Below are positions 26,954 through 35,364 of a DNA stretch of 53,657 bases, piece after piece. How positions within the stretch are numbered: the stretch's first letter is position 1; every line of letters starts with the position of its first letter. This DNA is from JBIKWM01 sp044356305. GTDB taxonomy: Bacteria > Bacteroidota > Bacteroidia > UBA10329. The notes under the pieces are model-generated. The model had not been told where the DNA came from. It saw nothing but the letters and a program-made list of their open reading frames with translations, and searched no databases. The position numbers and the translations under genes were made by a program. The stretch lies in the NCBI GenBank assembly GCA_044356305.1, contig JBIKWM010000022.1, positions 1 to 53,657 of the forward strand, written 5' to 3'.

Positions 26954-28917
26954 TGATTCACCTCTTTACGGGCAGCATCAAGATCGGTGGTGAAGAGCGC
27001 ATCGGATATCTGTGCCCCGTTCTTGTAGTAATACACCGCTCCCCAACTGTGAACCACTTTCTCGTAGGTGTTCTTTACCCCGTATATGTTGCACTTGTAC
27101 CTGTAAGTCGTTTTTCCGGTCTCTTCAATCACCTCTTCGTCTACCTTATTCTCCTTCCTCTGTTCCCGCACACGCTCAATCTCAGCCTGTTTGGCACGTT
27201 CAGCTTCCTCTTTCCGCTGTTTGATGGCTTCCATACGGGCCTCTTCGTCAGCCTTGATCTGGGCCTGCCGAGCAGCAACCTCAGCAGCCTTGGCGGCATT
27301 GGTTGAGTCTACTATGGCCTGGATGCGCTGCTCGGCCATCACTTTTGCCTGCGCCACAGAATCGGCAGCGGCCTGTTTCTTGGCGGCCTCCTCAGCTTTC
27401 TGCTGCTCATAAGCCTGACGGGCAGCTTCCTTTTTCTCCGCTTCAAGCGCCTTGGCCTCAGCCTGGGCCTGAGCAATGGAGTCGGCACGCTGCTGTTCGG
27501 CCATTTTAGCGATGCTCTTCAGGGTGGCAATGCTATCCTCTTCTATCTTCTTCCGTCTCAGCTCCTCTTCCTTCAGTTTGAGCTGGGCAAGGCGAAGTTC
27601 CTCTTTGATCCGCGCAATGGAGTCGGCCTCGGCCTTCTTCTTGGCATCAGCTGCGAGCTTGATGGCCAAGGCCTCCTGCCGTTGTCTCTCCTTCACCTGA
27701 TTGATGGAGTCCTGAGCAGCCTTTTTGGCGCGTGCGGCCTCTAATCGTGCCTGCCGGGCAACGAGGGCCAGCGAATCCTTCTCAGCCTTTTCCTTGGCAG
27801 CACCTGCGTTCTTGAGCCGCAATTCGGCCATCTTGGCATCGTACTTTGCCTTGGCAATAGAGTCTTTCACTGCCTGCTCGCGCAATCGGGCCGCCTCGGC
27901 CACCGCAGCTGCGCTGTCCTTTAGCGCCAATTGCCTCAGCCGCTCGGCCTCTTTGGCTGCCTGCTCGGCCTTGCTCTTATCGCCTTGAGCCTGAGCGAGC
28001 GAGTCCTTAATGGCCTGCTCGCGCACCTTCTGGGCAGCCTGAGCAGCCAGAATTGAGTCGCCCTTGGCCTTCATCCGGGCATTGTAGGCCGCCTTTTCCT
28101 GTTGTGACTTCAACAGCGCATCGAGTTTGGCAGCCTCGTTCACCTTATTCAGTGAGTCCTTCTCGGCCCGTTCCTTATCGCGCTTTGCCTTGATCTTGGC
28201 CAGATGCGCTTCAACCGCAGCCAGAGAGTCAGCGGTGGCCTTCTCCTTGGCGGCTGCCAGAGCCAGCAGATCCTGTTCTGTCAATGCCGCAGCCTGCCGG
28301 GCGCGTTCCTCATCGGCCCTGCGGATGGAGTCCTGGCGGTTCAGTTCGAGCATGGCCAAACGGGTACGTTCTGCCGCTTCCTTCCGCTTGCGTTCAGCCT
28401 CTTCAGCCAAGGCCTGCTCCTCCTTTATCTTGCTTATGCTGCGGTTCACGGTCACAAATTCGCCCGAACCCTTGTTGAACATTATGCCGGTGTTGCTGTC
28501 CTCGCGCTTCACCTTGCCCTTGCTGTCCTTGCGTATGGGTTGCAGGTCCAAGGCCACCTCGCGCTCATACTGCCCCCCTCGTTTGTCGGCCGGCACCTCG
28601 GTGAGCACTGTGACTGTGGCTGCGGCAGAACCCGGTTCAGCGACAGAGACGATATACTCCTTATCCATCTCGAGCACCACCCGGAACTTGCCCGCATTGT
28701 TTGAATAGGCGAAGCGCAGCTTGCCATCGGTGCGGAATATCTTCACCTCAGCATTGTTGACCGGCACCCCAATGCGCGTAACTGTACCGTTAAGTGTAAG
28801 GCGGCCACCATCCTGGGCAACTGCGATGCTTGCCAACATCAACAGGCTAAAGCCTATTGTGAGGAATGTGAATATCCGTGTTATGACCCCTGAATGTTGT
28901 GGAGGCAACTTGCCCAT
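26950..28917 (-). CDS. TolA-like long coiled-coil periplasmic protein
   Basis: 655 aa. An N-terminal hydrophobic segment (about residues 13-34, ending SIAVAQ) is a signal or anchor. Residues about 40-110 form a carboxypeptidase-regulatory-like beta domain (GVPVNNAEVKIFRTDGKLRF, NNAGKF). From about 160 to 600 runs an uninterrupted Ala/Lys/Glu coiled coil in which the triplet DS(I/L/A/V) recurs about 14 times at fairly regular intervals, giving periodic breaks. The last 60 residues are a small folded tail with one cysteine (KCNIYGVKNTYEKVVHSWG). A rod of that size could span the periplasm. The first gene of an operon with the TonB-like and TMTC-like genes; a -7 box lies at 28953-28960. Confidence 0.78.
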   Translation of the reverse strand: MGKLPPQHSGVITRIFTFLTIGFSLLMLASIAVAQDGGRLTLNGTVTRIGVPVNNAEVKIFRTDGKLRFAYSNNAGKFRVVLEMDKEYIVSVAEPGSAAATVTVLTEVPADKRGGQYEREVALDLQPIRKDSKGKVKREDSNTGIMFNKGSGEFVTVNRSISKIKEEQALAEEAERKRKEAAERTRLAMLELNRQDSIRRADEERARQAAALTEQDLLALAAAKEKATADSLAAVEAHLAKIKAKRDKERAEKDSLNKVNEAAKLDALLKSQQEKAAYNARMKAKGDSILAAQAAQKVREQAIKDSLAQAQGDKSKAEQAAKEAERLRQLALKDSAAAVAEAARLREQAVKDSIAKAKYDAKMAELRLKNAGAAKEKAEKDSLALVARQARLEAARAKKAAQDSINQVKERQRQEALAIKLAADAKKKAEADSIARIKEELRLAQLKLKEEELRRKKIEEDSIATLKSIAKMAEQQRADSIAQAQAEAKALEAEKKEAARQAYEQQKAEEAAKKQAAADSVAQAKVMAEQRIQAIVDSTNAAKAAEVAARQAQIKADEEARMEAIKQRKEEAERAKQAEIERVREQRKENKVDEEVIEETGKTTYRYKCNIYGVKNTYEKVVHSWGAVYYYKNGAQISDALFTTDLDAARKEVNQ

Positions 28918-28952
28918 TCCGTTCTGAGTATCAGGTTCTGATTGGGGCGGAG

Positions 28953-28960
28953 CGAATGTA
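28953..28960 (-). promoter_or_regulatory. -7 box TACATTCG of the coiled-coil operon
   Basis: Minus-strand TACATTCG, 35 bases before the ATG at 28917. Confidence 0.4.
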
Positions 28961-29001
28961 GTAAAAACCGAATGAAAAGCGGAAAGTGCCCTTTAGCATG
29001 G

Positions 29002-29045
29002 ATCGGCAGACGGCAAGTCTTCATCGGCAAAAACCGACAATCGGT
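29002..29045. promoter_or_regulatory. Direct repeats 21 bp apart and small dyad before the LytTR gene
   Basis: ATCGGCAGA (29002-29010) and ATCGGCAAA (29023-29031) are near-identical 9-mers with a 12-bp gap, the geometry used by LytTR regulators, although the sequence is not a known LytTR consensus. A dyad accga-caa-tcggt (29033-29045) follows. They lie 75-118 bp before the LytTR start and may be its own operator. Confidence 0.35.
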
Positions 29046-29119
29046 CTAAATCACACAACGGCATAGGCGGAAAAGTGTATCAGTCCTCAGATTTCACGAT
29101 CAGATTCAACTGAACCGAC

Positions 29120-29488
29120 ATGAACACAAACACCAGCACCATGATAGAATCAAACACATCCAACCGCGAGCGTCTGCTCATCAAAGCGAACTACCAGTTA
29201 GTGCCCATCATGGTGCGTGACATCCTGTTTGTAAAGGCACTGAGCGATTATGTGATCATCAAGACCACCAGTGCGAAGTACATCACCCTTTGCACCATGA
29301 AAGAGATGATGGACAGCCTACCTGAGGAAATGTTCATCCGCACGCACCGCTCTTTTATAGTCAATGTGGACAAGATCATGAACGTGAAGGGCAGCTTTAT
29401 TGAGATCAACGAGAAAGACATGCAGTTCAGCATCCCCATCGGGAGGGCCTACAAAAAGGACTTCAGGACGATGCTCAATGCCGCCTGA
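29120..29488 (+). CDS. Stand-alone LytTR DNA-binding regulator
   Basis: 122 aa consisting of almost nothing but a LytTR domain (about residues 20-115): VRDILFVKALSDYVIIKT, LCTMKEMMDSLPEEMFIRTHRSFIVNVDKI and the closing IPIGRAYKKDF. No receiver domain is attached, so it is either controlled by a separate kinase, by a small ligand, or by its amount. A start at a second ATG, 29141 (MIESNTSNRER), is possible. A strong terminator follows, and the gene stands alone. Confidence 0.88.
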   Translation: MNTNTSTMIESNTSNRERLLIKANYQLVPIMVRDILFVKALSDYVIIKTTSAKYITLCTMKEMMDSLPEEMFIRTHRSFIVNVDKIMNVKGSFIEINEKDMQFSIPIGRAYKKDFRTMLNAA

Positions 29489-29510
29489 TAGGTATCCGGC
29501 AAAAAACAGA

Positions 29511-29545
29511 GACCCCGGCCAGCAATGGTCGGGGTCTTTTGTTTT
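29511..29545 (+). terminator. Intrinsic terminator
   Basis: Stem gaccccggcc / ggtcggggtc (one G-U pair), loop agcaat, then ttttgtttt. Confidence 0.88.
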
Positions 29546-29581
29546 ACAACGGCACTGATCTTCCTTGAATTCCGGGCGCCA

Positions 29582-30004
29582 TCAACCCACTGTGGCGATC
29601 ACCTTCAGCTCGATGGCAATGGGAGTGGGCAGGCAGTTCACCTCTACCGTGGTGCGGCAGGGCAGGTTGTCCTTGAAATACTCTGCATAGAGCCGGTTGT
29701 AGGTGGCGAAGTCGTCCTTCATGTTGGTGAGGAAGACCGTCACATCCACCATGTTCTCCCAGCGCGAGCCGCTGTCCTCAAGGATCATCCGGACGTTGTT
29801 GAACACACTGCGGCACTGAAGCTCTATGTCGTAGCTGGCAATGGTGCCATCGGGGTTCAACTCCACACCCGGTATCTTCTTGGTGCCGCGCTCGCGCGGA
29901 CCCACGCCCGAGAGGAAGAGCAGATTGCCTACCCTACGGGCGTGGGGATAGAGCCCGACAGGCTCCGGTGCACGCGATGATTCAATACGGCCGTACTCAG
30001 CCAT
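29582..30004 (-). CDS. RidA-family imine/enamine deaminase
   Basis: 140 aa, complete for the Rid (YjgF/YER057c/UK114) family. Visible features are the opening PVGLYPHARRVGNLLFLSGVG, the core NVRMILEDSGSRWENMVDVTVFLTNM and the PCRTTVEV strand, whose arginine binds the substrate carboxylate. Rid proteins hydrolyse reactive 2-imino or 2-amino acrylate intermediates released by PLP enzymes. It is the last gene of a leftward operon, 9 bp after the antiporter; the first gene is an amino-acid dehydrogenase, which fits work on imino acids. The longer N-terminus suggests the aminomuconate-deaminase-like branch rather than RidA proper. Confidence 0.88.
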   Translation of the reverse strand: MAEYGRIESSRAPEPVGLYPHARRVGNLLFLSGVGPRERGTKKIPGVELNPDGTIASYDIELQCRSVFNNVRMILEDSGSRWENMVDVTVFLTNMKDDFATYNRLYAEYFKDNLPCRTTVEVNCLPTPIAIELKVIATVG

Positions 30005-30013
30005 GGGCCACCT

Positions 30014-31303
30014 TCAATGATGTGCAGGGGCTGCCACCTCGGTGCCGGCCTCTGAATCTGACTTGTGAGGGGCATGCGGATGCCAGCCCACAACGAACAG
30101 CATGACCATGAAACCGATCACATACCCAACTGCCACGTGCCAGCCGCCCTTGAGCCAGTTGGCGACCGACTTGGCCTCGGGATACATGTTGGAGATGGCC
30201 ACACCGGCCGATGAGCCGAACCAGATCATGGACCCTCCGAATCCTACACTAAAGGCCAATACGCCCCAGTCGTATCCACCCTGGTTGATGGCAAGCGCTG
30301 TAAGAGGGATGTTATCGAACACGGCCGAAACGAAACCGAGGCCGAAGGCTGTCTGCCAAGAGGCGGCAGGCAGTTCCTCCACTGGCATCAGCGAGGCACA
30401 CATGACCAGAGACAGAAGGAACACCGTGCCGCCAATGGCGTGCTTCACCTCATCCCATGGGGTCTTGGTGAGCAGTGCACCGGCCAGGATGGCCACCCAC
30501 ACACCCACAGCGGGGAAGTCGAGCAGAATATTGGTTGCGATGGCACCGGCAAGGATGAGGGCCACAACAACCAGCTTCATCACATCAATTTTTGCATTGG
30601 GGTCGGCATCGGCCTGAATGCGCTGGTATTTGTCCTGCTGGAAAGCCGCGATTATTCCGAAGATGCAGATGGCCACAATAGAACCTACGAACGCATGGGT
30701 AACATCAAGGGCACTTACACCGGCTATCCACATCATGGTGGTGGTGGTGTCGCCCACCACGCTACCGGCACCTCCGGCATTGCTAGCTGCGACAATGGCA
30801 GCCAGATAACCGATGTGCACCTTGCCCTTGAACACCACCGATGCGATGGCACCACCTATCATGGCCGCTGCGATGTTGTCAAGGAATGAGGAGATGATGG
30901 CGATGAGCACCAAAAGGACGAAGCCGCCCTTCCAACCATCGGGCAGATACTTAGGAAGGATCTGCGGAACGCCAGATTCCTCGAAGTGCTTGGCCAGAAT
31001 GGCGAAGCCGAGCAGGAGCCCCAACAGGTTGGCGAATGTGCGCCACTCGTGCATGAGGTGGTGCATCAGGTCGAAATCAGGGATGAGCAGCAGTTTGAAC
31101 GCCAGAACAGCCGACACACCCACCAGCGCCACCTTGAGCGTATGGTTGTGCAGGAGCGCCACCCCCAACAGGGTGAGGGCGAACAGGATGAACTCGACCC
31201 GGATAGGGCCTACCATGGGATAGGAGGCCGCGACCGCCACATCCTGAGCCATTGCAAGTACCGGCAACGCAAACGCACCGGCCATGAGTAAGAGTCTTTT
31301 CAT
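30014..31303 (-). CDS. NhaD-type Na+/H+ antiporter
   Basis: 429 aa with about 11-12 membrane segments and an N-terminal signal-like helix (MKRLLLMAGAFALPVLAMA). Motifs fit the IT superfamily NhaD/CitM group: AAIVAASNAGGAGSVVGDTTTTMMW in the first half and, in the second, FDNIPLTALAINQGGYDWGVLAFSVGFGGSMIWFGSSAG (each only named in outline). The protein exchanges cytoplasmic sodium for protons. The tail is His-rich (HPHAPHKSDSE, ending APAHH). It lies 54 bp after the dehydrogenase gene and 9 bp before RidA. Confidence 0.85.
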   Translation of the reverse strand: MKRLLLMAGAFALPVLAMAQDVAVAASYPMVGPIRVEFILFALTLLGVALLHNHTLKVALVGVSAVLAFKLLLIPDFDLMHHLMHEWRTFANLLGLLLGFAILAKHFEESGVPQILPKYLPDGWKGGFVLLVLIAIISSFLDNIAAAMIGGAIASVVFKGKVHIGYLAAIVAASNAGGAGSVVGDTTTTMMWIAGVSALDVTHAFVGSIVAICIFGIIAAFQQDKYQRIQADADPNAKIDVMKLVVVALILAGAIATNILLDFPAVGVWVAILAGALLTKTPWDEVKHAIGGTVFLLSLVMCASLMPVEELPAASWQTAFGLGFVSAVFDNIPLTALAINQGGYDWGVLAFSVGFGGSMIWFGSSAGVAISNMYPEAKSVANWLKGGWHVAVGYVIGFMVMLFVVGWHPHAPHKSDSEAGTEVAAPAHH

Positions 31304-31357
31304 TATCAGTTGAATTGGTTAGTGATGGATTGATTGAATGAGGTAAGGGCCCTTTGC

Positions 31358-32590
31358 TCACATGAGCTGTTTGAGGGCTATCTCCATGGCGCGGGCGCTG
31401 ATGCCGATGGCCGATGGGTCTTTGCGGTGAATGTTGCGGATGGCCTTGCGGATGGTCTGCGAGGCATCGACAAAGATGCCCTGATCGGTGAGTTGCAGGT
31501 CCTTGGTGCTCATGAGGTAGGCAAACACGCGGGCCATGCCGCAGTTGGCCACGAAATCGGGGATCACGCTCATCCGGGCATCGGCCATCTGCATGGTGGG
31601 CCCGAAGAAGATCTCCTTATCGGCAAAGGGCACATTGGCCCCGCAGGAAATAACGGACACCCCGGCCTTGGCCATCCGGTCCACCTGATCGGACGACACG
31701 AGGCGCGAACCTGCACAGGGTAGGAAGATGTCGGCAGGCAGGTCCCATATCCGCTTGTTCACCTCATCGAAAGGCAACATGCGCGGGCTGCTGAGGGCAT
31801 TGCCCTGGCGCGACACGAACAGATGGTGCACCTCTTCGGCACTGAGCCCATCGGGTTCGATGATGCCCCCGTTGCGGTCAATGATGCCCACCACCTTGGC
31901 CCCGGCCCTGCTGAGGTACCACGCGGCAGGTGCGGCCACATTGCCCCAACCCTGCACCAGCAGGCGCTTTCCGCGCACATCCTGATCGCGATAGATGGCA
32001 TAGAAATGCCGCACACTCTCGCTCACCCCGTAGCCGGTTATCATATCGGCCACACGGTAGCGCAGCGCCCCGGTGGGCACATACTTGGGATTCTCAACCA
32101 CCTTGCTCACCCCCGCCCGCAGCTGTCCGATCTTGTGGATCTTCTGGGCCTCGGTGGGGCGGAAATGCCCGTTCACAATGCCTTCCTGCGGGTGCCAGAT
32201 GCCGAACTCCTCGGTGATGGGTATCACCTCGTGTATCTCATCCACGTTCATATCGCCCCCGGTGCCGTAATAGTTCTTGAGCAGGGGGCTCACGGCCTTG
32301 TACCAGCGTTGCAGCACCCCGTGCTTGCGGGGGTCCTGCGGGTCGAAGTCAATGCCGCTCTTGGCACCGCCTATGGCCGGGCCGCTGACGCTGAACTTGA
32401 TCTCCATGGTCTTGGCCAGGCTCTCCACCTCTCTGCGGTCGAGGCCCTTGCGCATGCGGGTGCCGCCACCGGCCGCCCCTCCGCGCAGACTGTTTATCAC
32501 CACCCAGCCTATGGCCTCGGTCTCGGGGTCGTGCCATTCGAACACGATCTCGGGTGCCTTCTCTTCGTATCGCCTCAGAAGTTCCAACAT
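31358..32590 (-). CDS. Glu/Leu/Phe/Val dehydrogenase
   Basis: NAD(P)-dependent amino-acid dehydrogenase of 410 aa. The N-terminal substrate domain has the GGAKSGIDFDP motif with the catalytic lysine and, further on, GTGGDMNVDE carrying the catalytic aspartate. The Rossmann part has LLVQGWGNVAAPAAWYL and, later, FLPCAGSRLVSSDQ and ANCGMARV. It deaminates an amino acid oxidatively or runs the reverse reaction. GDMNV and the length suggest the Leu/Glu branch, but the substrate cannot be fixed. It heads the operon with nhaD-like and RidA genes. A -7 box, TACGTTTG on the minus strand (32652-32645), lies 54 bp upstream. Confidence 0.9.
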   Translation of the reverse strand: MLELLRRYEEKAPEIVFEWHDPETEAIGWVVINSLRGGAAGGGTRMRKGLDRREVESLAKTMEIKFSVSGPAIGGAKSGIDFDPQDPRKHGVLQRWYKAVSPLLKNYYGTGGDMNVDEIHEVIPITEEFGIWHPQEGIVNGHFRPTEAQKIHKIGQLRAGVSKVVENPKYVPTGALRYRVADMITGYGVSESVRHFYAIYRDQDVRGKRLLVQGWGNVAAPAAWYLSRAGAKVVGIIDRNGGIIEPDGLSAEEVHHLFVSRQGNALSSPRMLPFDEVNKRIWDLPADIFLPCAGSRLVSSDQVDRMAKAGVSVISCGANVPFADKEIFFGPTMQMADARMSVIPDFVANCGMARVFAYLMSTKDLQLTDQGIFVDASQTIRKAIRNIHRKDPSAIGISARAMEIALKQLM

Positions 32591-32644
32591 GCTCCGTGCA
32601 GCAGTGCCCTTTTATTCAGGCGGATGGGCTGTTGTAAGCGGGCG

Positions 32645-32652
32645 CAAACGTA
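32645..32652 (-). promoter_or_regulatory. -7 box TACGTTTG of the dehydrogenase operon
   Basis: Exact TAnnTTTG on the minus strand, 54 bp before the ATG at 32590. Confidence 0.45.
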
Positions 32653-32770
32653 TGACAGAAATGGCCGTTTGCGGAGAGCCGATGGTTGAGTGCGGAATGA
32701 TGACATATGATCAGCCTGACCTGATGGAGGATGGGTGACAGGAGATGCGCCCCTGCAACGACCGAAGCGC

Positions 32771-35152
32771 CTACAACCGCACCAGACGGATGCTCTCCGA
32801 TCCTGCGGAAGTGCTCAGCCTGAGCGTGTACACCCCAACGGGCAGATGGCCAAGGTCGATGGGCAGATGGCCCGTGGGCGTGGCCTGCAGCTCCATGGCA
32901 TGCACTTGGCGGCCAGTGACATCGAGCACCGCCAGGGCGGTAGGTGCACCCATGGCGCCATGCAGCATGATGGGGCCGCTGCTAGGGTTGGGCGACAAAG
33001 TGAAGTGGCCCACAGGCGCGCTGAGCTCGTTGTAACCGATGCCAGAGCATGGGGATATGACGCTCGTATCGATGTCAACGCAGTAGAAGAGGTCGGTTAT
33101 GGCCACATCGCCCGGATCTACCTGCACCATGAATCCGTTCTGCACGGGCAGGCCCGGAATCATCACCCGCACCAGGTACGGGCTGTTGTCGGCCTCTACC
33201 AGGTCAAACTCGAAGTTGCCGTTGATGTCGGTCACCACGCGGTCGGTCACGTTGCCCGGTGGCGTGCGCTCTATCACCACATCTATAAGGGGGATAGGGT
33301 CCTCCTCCAAGGTCTTGCCCTGCCAGAGCTGATTCACTTTGCCGCTGATGGTGCAGGTGCCTGCCATGGGGGTGTAGGTGACCATGTCTATATCGCTCTG
33401 GTGACTGGTGCCGCAGTCGGTTATCTGGTGCTGGGCGGTGCTCCACAGGTGCACGTTGCCGCTGTAGGTGGGCACGGCATCGGTACCGGCCAGTGGCACG
33501 GCCTGCATCACCAGGTCGGCACCGGGGTGCAGGTACATGAAGTAGTTGCCGCTGGCATCGGTGTAGGTGCTGTCCAATTTGGGCCATACCGCGCCCGGGG
33601 CCCCGGGGTAAGCATAGGCGTACACGGTGCACTGGTCGCACGGGGCGGCATTGACGTTAACCGTGCCGCTGATGTAGGGCTGGGCGCAGTACTTGTATTT
33701 GATGACGGCCGCATCTACTTCGGCATTGGCAGCGGGCCCCACCAGGCTCTGGCCAAACCAGAAATCGGCATCGAACGGCCCTTTCACCGTGGCCCCGATA
33801 ATGAGGTCGCCCGCATCGGTGGTGCAGGCCGTGTAGGCCGCCTCGTCCTCAGTTCCGCCCACGCGGTGGCCTGCCCAGTAATTACCATCGGTATCGAGCT
33901 TTATTATGAAAAGGTCTCCTTGGCCTGCCGATGTGAAAAGGTCATCGGTGGCCCCAGGGGCCATATCCATGGTGCCGAAAAACTCCCCGACCAGGTAGAT
34001 GTGAGACGCGCCTTCGGGCATGCCGGCATTGCACGTTTCGCTGCCGGTACCGCCAAGGGTAAGGCCCCAGTCGAGGTTGAACCCCGCATCGAGCCGGATT
34101 GCGAAAACATCCTTTTGCCCTGCGCTGGTACGTATGTCGGTAGTTGCGTACGGGGCAATGTCCATATCTCCTGTAAATGAGCCGGAAATGAGCACGTTAT
34201 CGCTGTTATCAATAGCCATGTCGAGCACCTCTGTAGTACCCGCACCGCCAAGGGCCGATGCCACAACGAAAGACCCGTCAGAGGCCAATACACAGAAGAA
34301 CCCATCGGTGGTGCCACTGGCAGTCTCGTTCTGAATGCCGCCTGCCGAGGGGTCAAGATCAACCACATCAACAAAATAGCCGCCCCAGATCACCTGATCC
34401 AGGCTGTTCATAGCCACTGTCCTGCACATTTCATCGCCAGTGCCACCTATTTGTTTAAACCATTGATAATTACCGTCATTATCAAGTTTGAGCAGGTAAG
34501 CATCTGCACCACCGTTGGTGCTGTATATATCTGTGCCGCCTGTAGGGTCAGCGTTCAAAGTCCCACTGAACAATCCGGCCACAAGCACACTGCCATCTGA
34601 TGCAATGGCCAGCTCGTGGCCCGAATCGTACACCGTGGAACCTATGGAGTGTGCCCACACCAGGTCACCGTTGGGATCGAGCTTAAGTACGAAGATGTCC
34701 GGACCGCCAATGCCGCCAACAACGGTAAGGTCATATACCCCTGTGCCTGGATCGGCATCGAGGCTGGTGTAGAAGTTGCCGCAAACAAAGATGTTGCCGT
34801 TGGCATCGAGCCCTAGGCCGCTACCGTTCTCCAGGTCCGGACCGCCCAGACTTTTGACCCATATCAGGTTGCCATCGGTGTCGTATTTGGCCACGAAGAT
34901 GTCGTCAATACCATTAGAGGTCAAGGACACATTGCCCGCTCCGGGGCTGAAATCGACCGTGCCGGCATAGCGCCCGAGCACATAGATGTTGCCGTTATCA
35001 TCGGTCAGCACCTCAGCAACATTGTCCGCTATGTCGGGCACACCGAAACTGAATGCCCAGTCGAGGGCCAGATCCTGCGCCTGCGCCGCAGGGGCCAGAC
35101 ACACGGTGCAAAGGACGGTAAGGGCGAGGGCAGAGGTAAGGGTCTTTGTCAT
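32771..35152 (-). CDS. T9SS-sorted beta-propeller surface protein
   Basis: 793 aa with signal peptide MTKTLTSALALTVLCTVCLAPAAQAQ. Residues about 30-490 are roughly nine SBBP-type propeller repeats, each with a YVLGRYAGTVDFSP- or GNLIWVKSLGG-like strand pair and an FVAKYDTDGN- or FVLKLDPNGD-like turn. A carboxypeptidase-regulatory-like beta domain follows (about 495-680). The last 80 residues are a type A sorting domain: FTLSPNPSSGPI, LAVLDVTGRQVHAMEL and LPVGVYTLRL. It is exported by the type IX system. It has its own upstream region, 35153-35364, which contains no gene. Confidence 0.88.
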   Translation of the reverse strand: MTKTLTSALALTVLCTVCLAPAAQAQDLALDWAFSFGVPDIADNVAEVLTDDNGNIYVLGRYAGTVDFSPGAGNVSLTSNGIDDIFVAKYDTDGNLIWVKSLGGPDLENGSGLGLDANGNIFVCGNFYTSLDADPGTGVYDLTVVGGIGGPDIFVLKLDPNGDLVWAHSIGSTVYDSGHELAIASDGSVLVAGLFSGTLNADPTGGTDIYSTNGGADAYLLKLDNDGNYQWFKQIGGTGDEMCRTVAMNSLDQVIWGGYFVDVVDLDPSAGGIQNETASGTTDGFFCVLASDGSFVVASALGGAGTTEVLDMAIDNSDNVLISGSFTGDMDIAPYATTDIRTSAGQKDVFAIRLDAGFNLDWGLTLGGTGSETCNAGMPEGASHIYLVGEFFGTMDMAPGATDDLFTSAGQGDLFIIKLDTDGNYWAGHRVGGTEDEAAYTACTTDAGDLIIGATVKGPFDADFWFGQSLVGPAANAEVDAAVIKYKYCAQPYISGTVNVNAAPCDQCTVYAYAYPGAPGAVWPKLDSTYTDASGNYFMYLHPGADLVMQAVPLAGTDAVPTYSGNVHLWSTAQHQITDCGTSHQSDIDMVTYTPMAGTCTISGKVNQLWQGKTLEEDPIPLIDVVIERTPPGNVTDRVVTDINGNFEFDLVEADNSPYLVRVMIPGLPVQNGFMVQVDPGDVAITDLFYCVDIDTSVISPCSGIGYNELSAPVGHFTLSPNPSSGPIMLHGAMGAPTALAVLDVTGRQVHAMELQATPTGHLPIDLGHLPVGVYTLRLSTSAGSESIRLVRL

Positions 35153-35295
35153 ACGTTTCGGGTATAGGGTGAATAGGAGCGCGGCTTTTAACTACAGCCG
35201 AACGGTCAAAGTTCGTCAATTCCCGATGAACGGCAACTGCACCCCGCACGTGGTGGTGCCCATGCCCCTGAGCGGGGGGGCATGGCCCCTTAAAG

Positions 35296-35336
35296 CAGCG
35301 CACCCCCCACCTGGCCATACCAGAAGGGGGGCGCTG
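35296..35336 (-). terminator. Possible terminator hairpin after the 315-aa gene
   Basis: Arms cagcgcacccccc (35296-35308) and ggggggcgctg (35326-35336) pair with one bulged base. On the minus strand it is followed by ctttaagg, a weak T-tract, so activity is uncertain. Confidence 0.4.
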
Positions 35337-35364
35337 AAGGGGGCGATAAGAGGTGCTAGCGGCC

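Noticed and set aside
32735..34180. 481-codon plus-strand frame opposite the T9SS propeller gene
   Set aside because: The opposite strand encodes regular propeller repeats and a sorting domain; this frame is their shadow.
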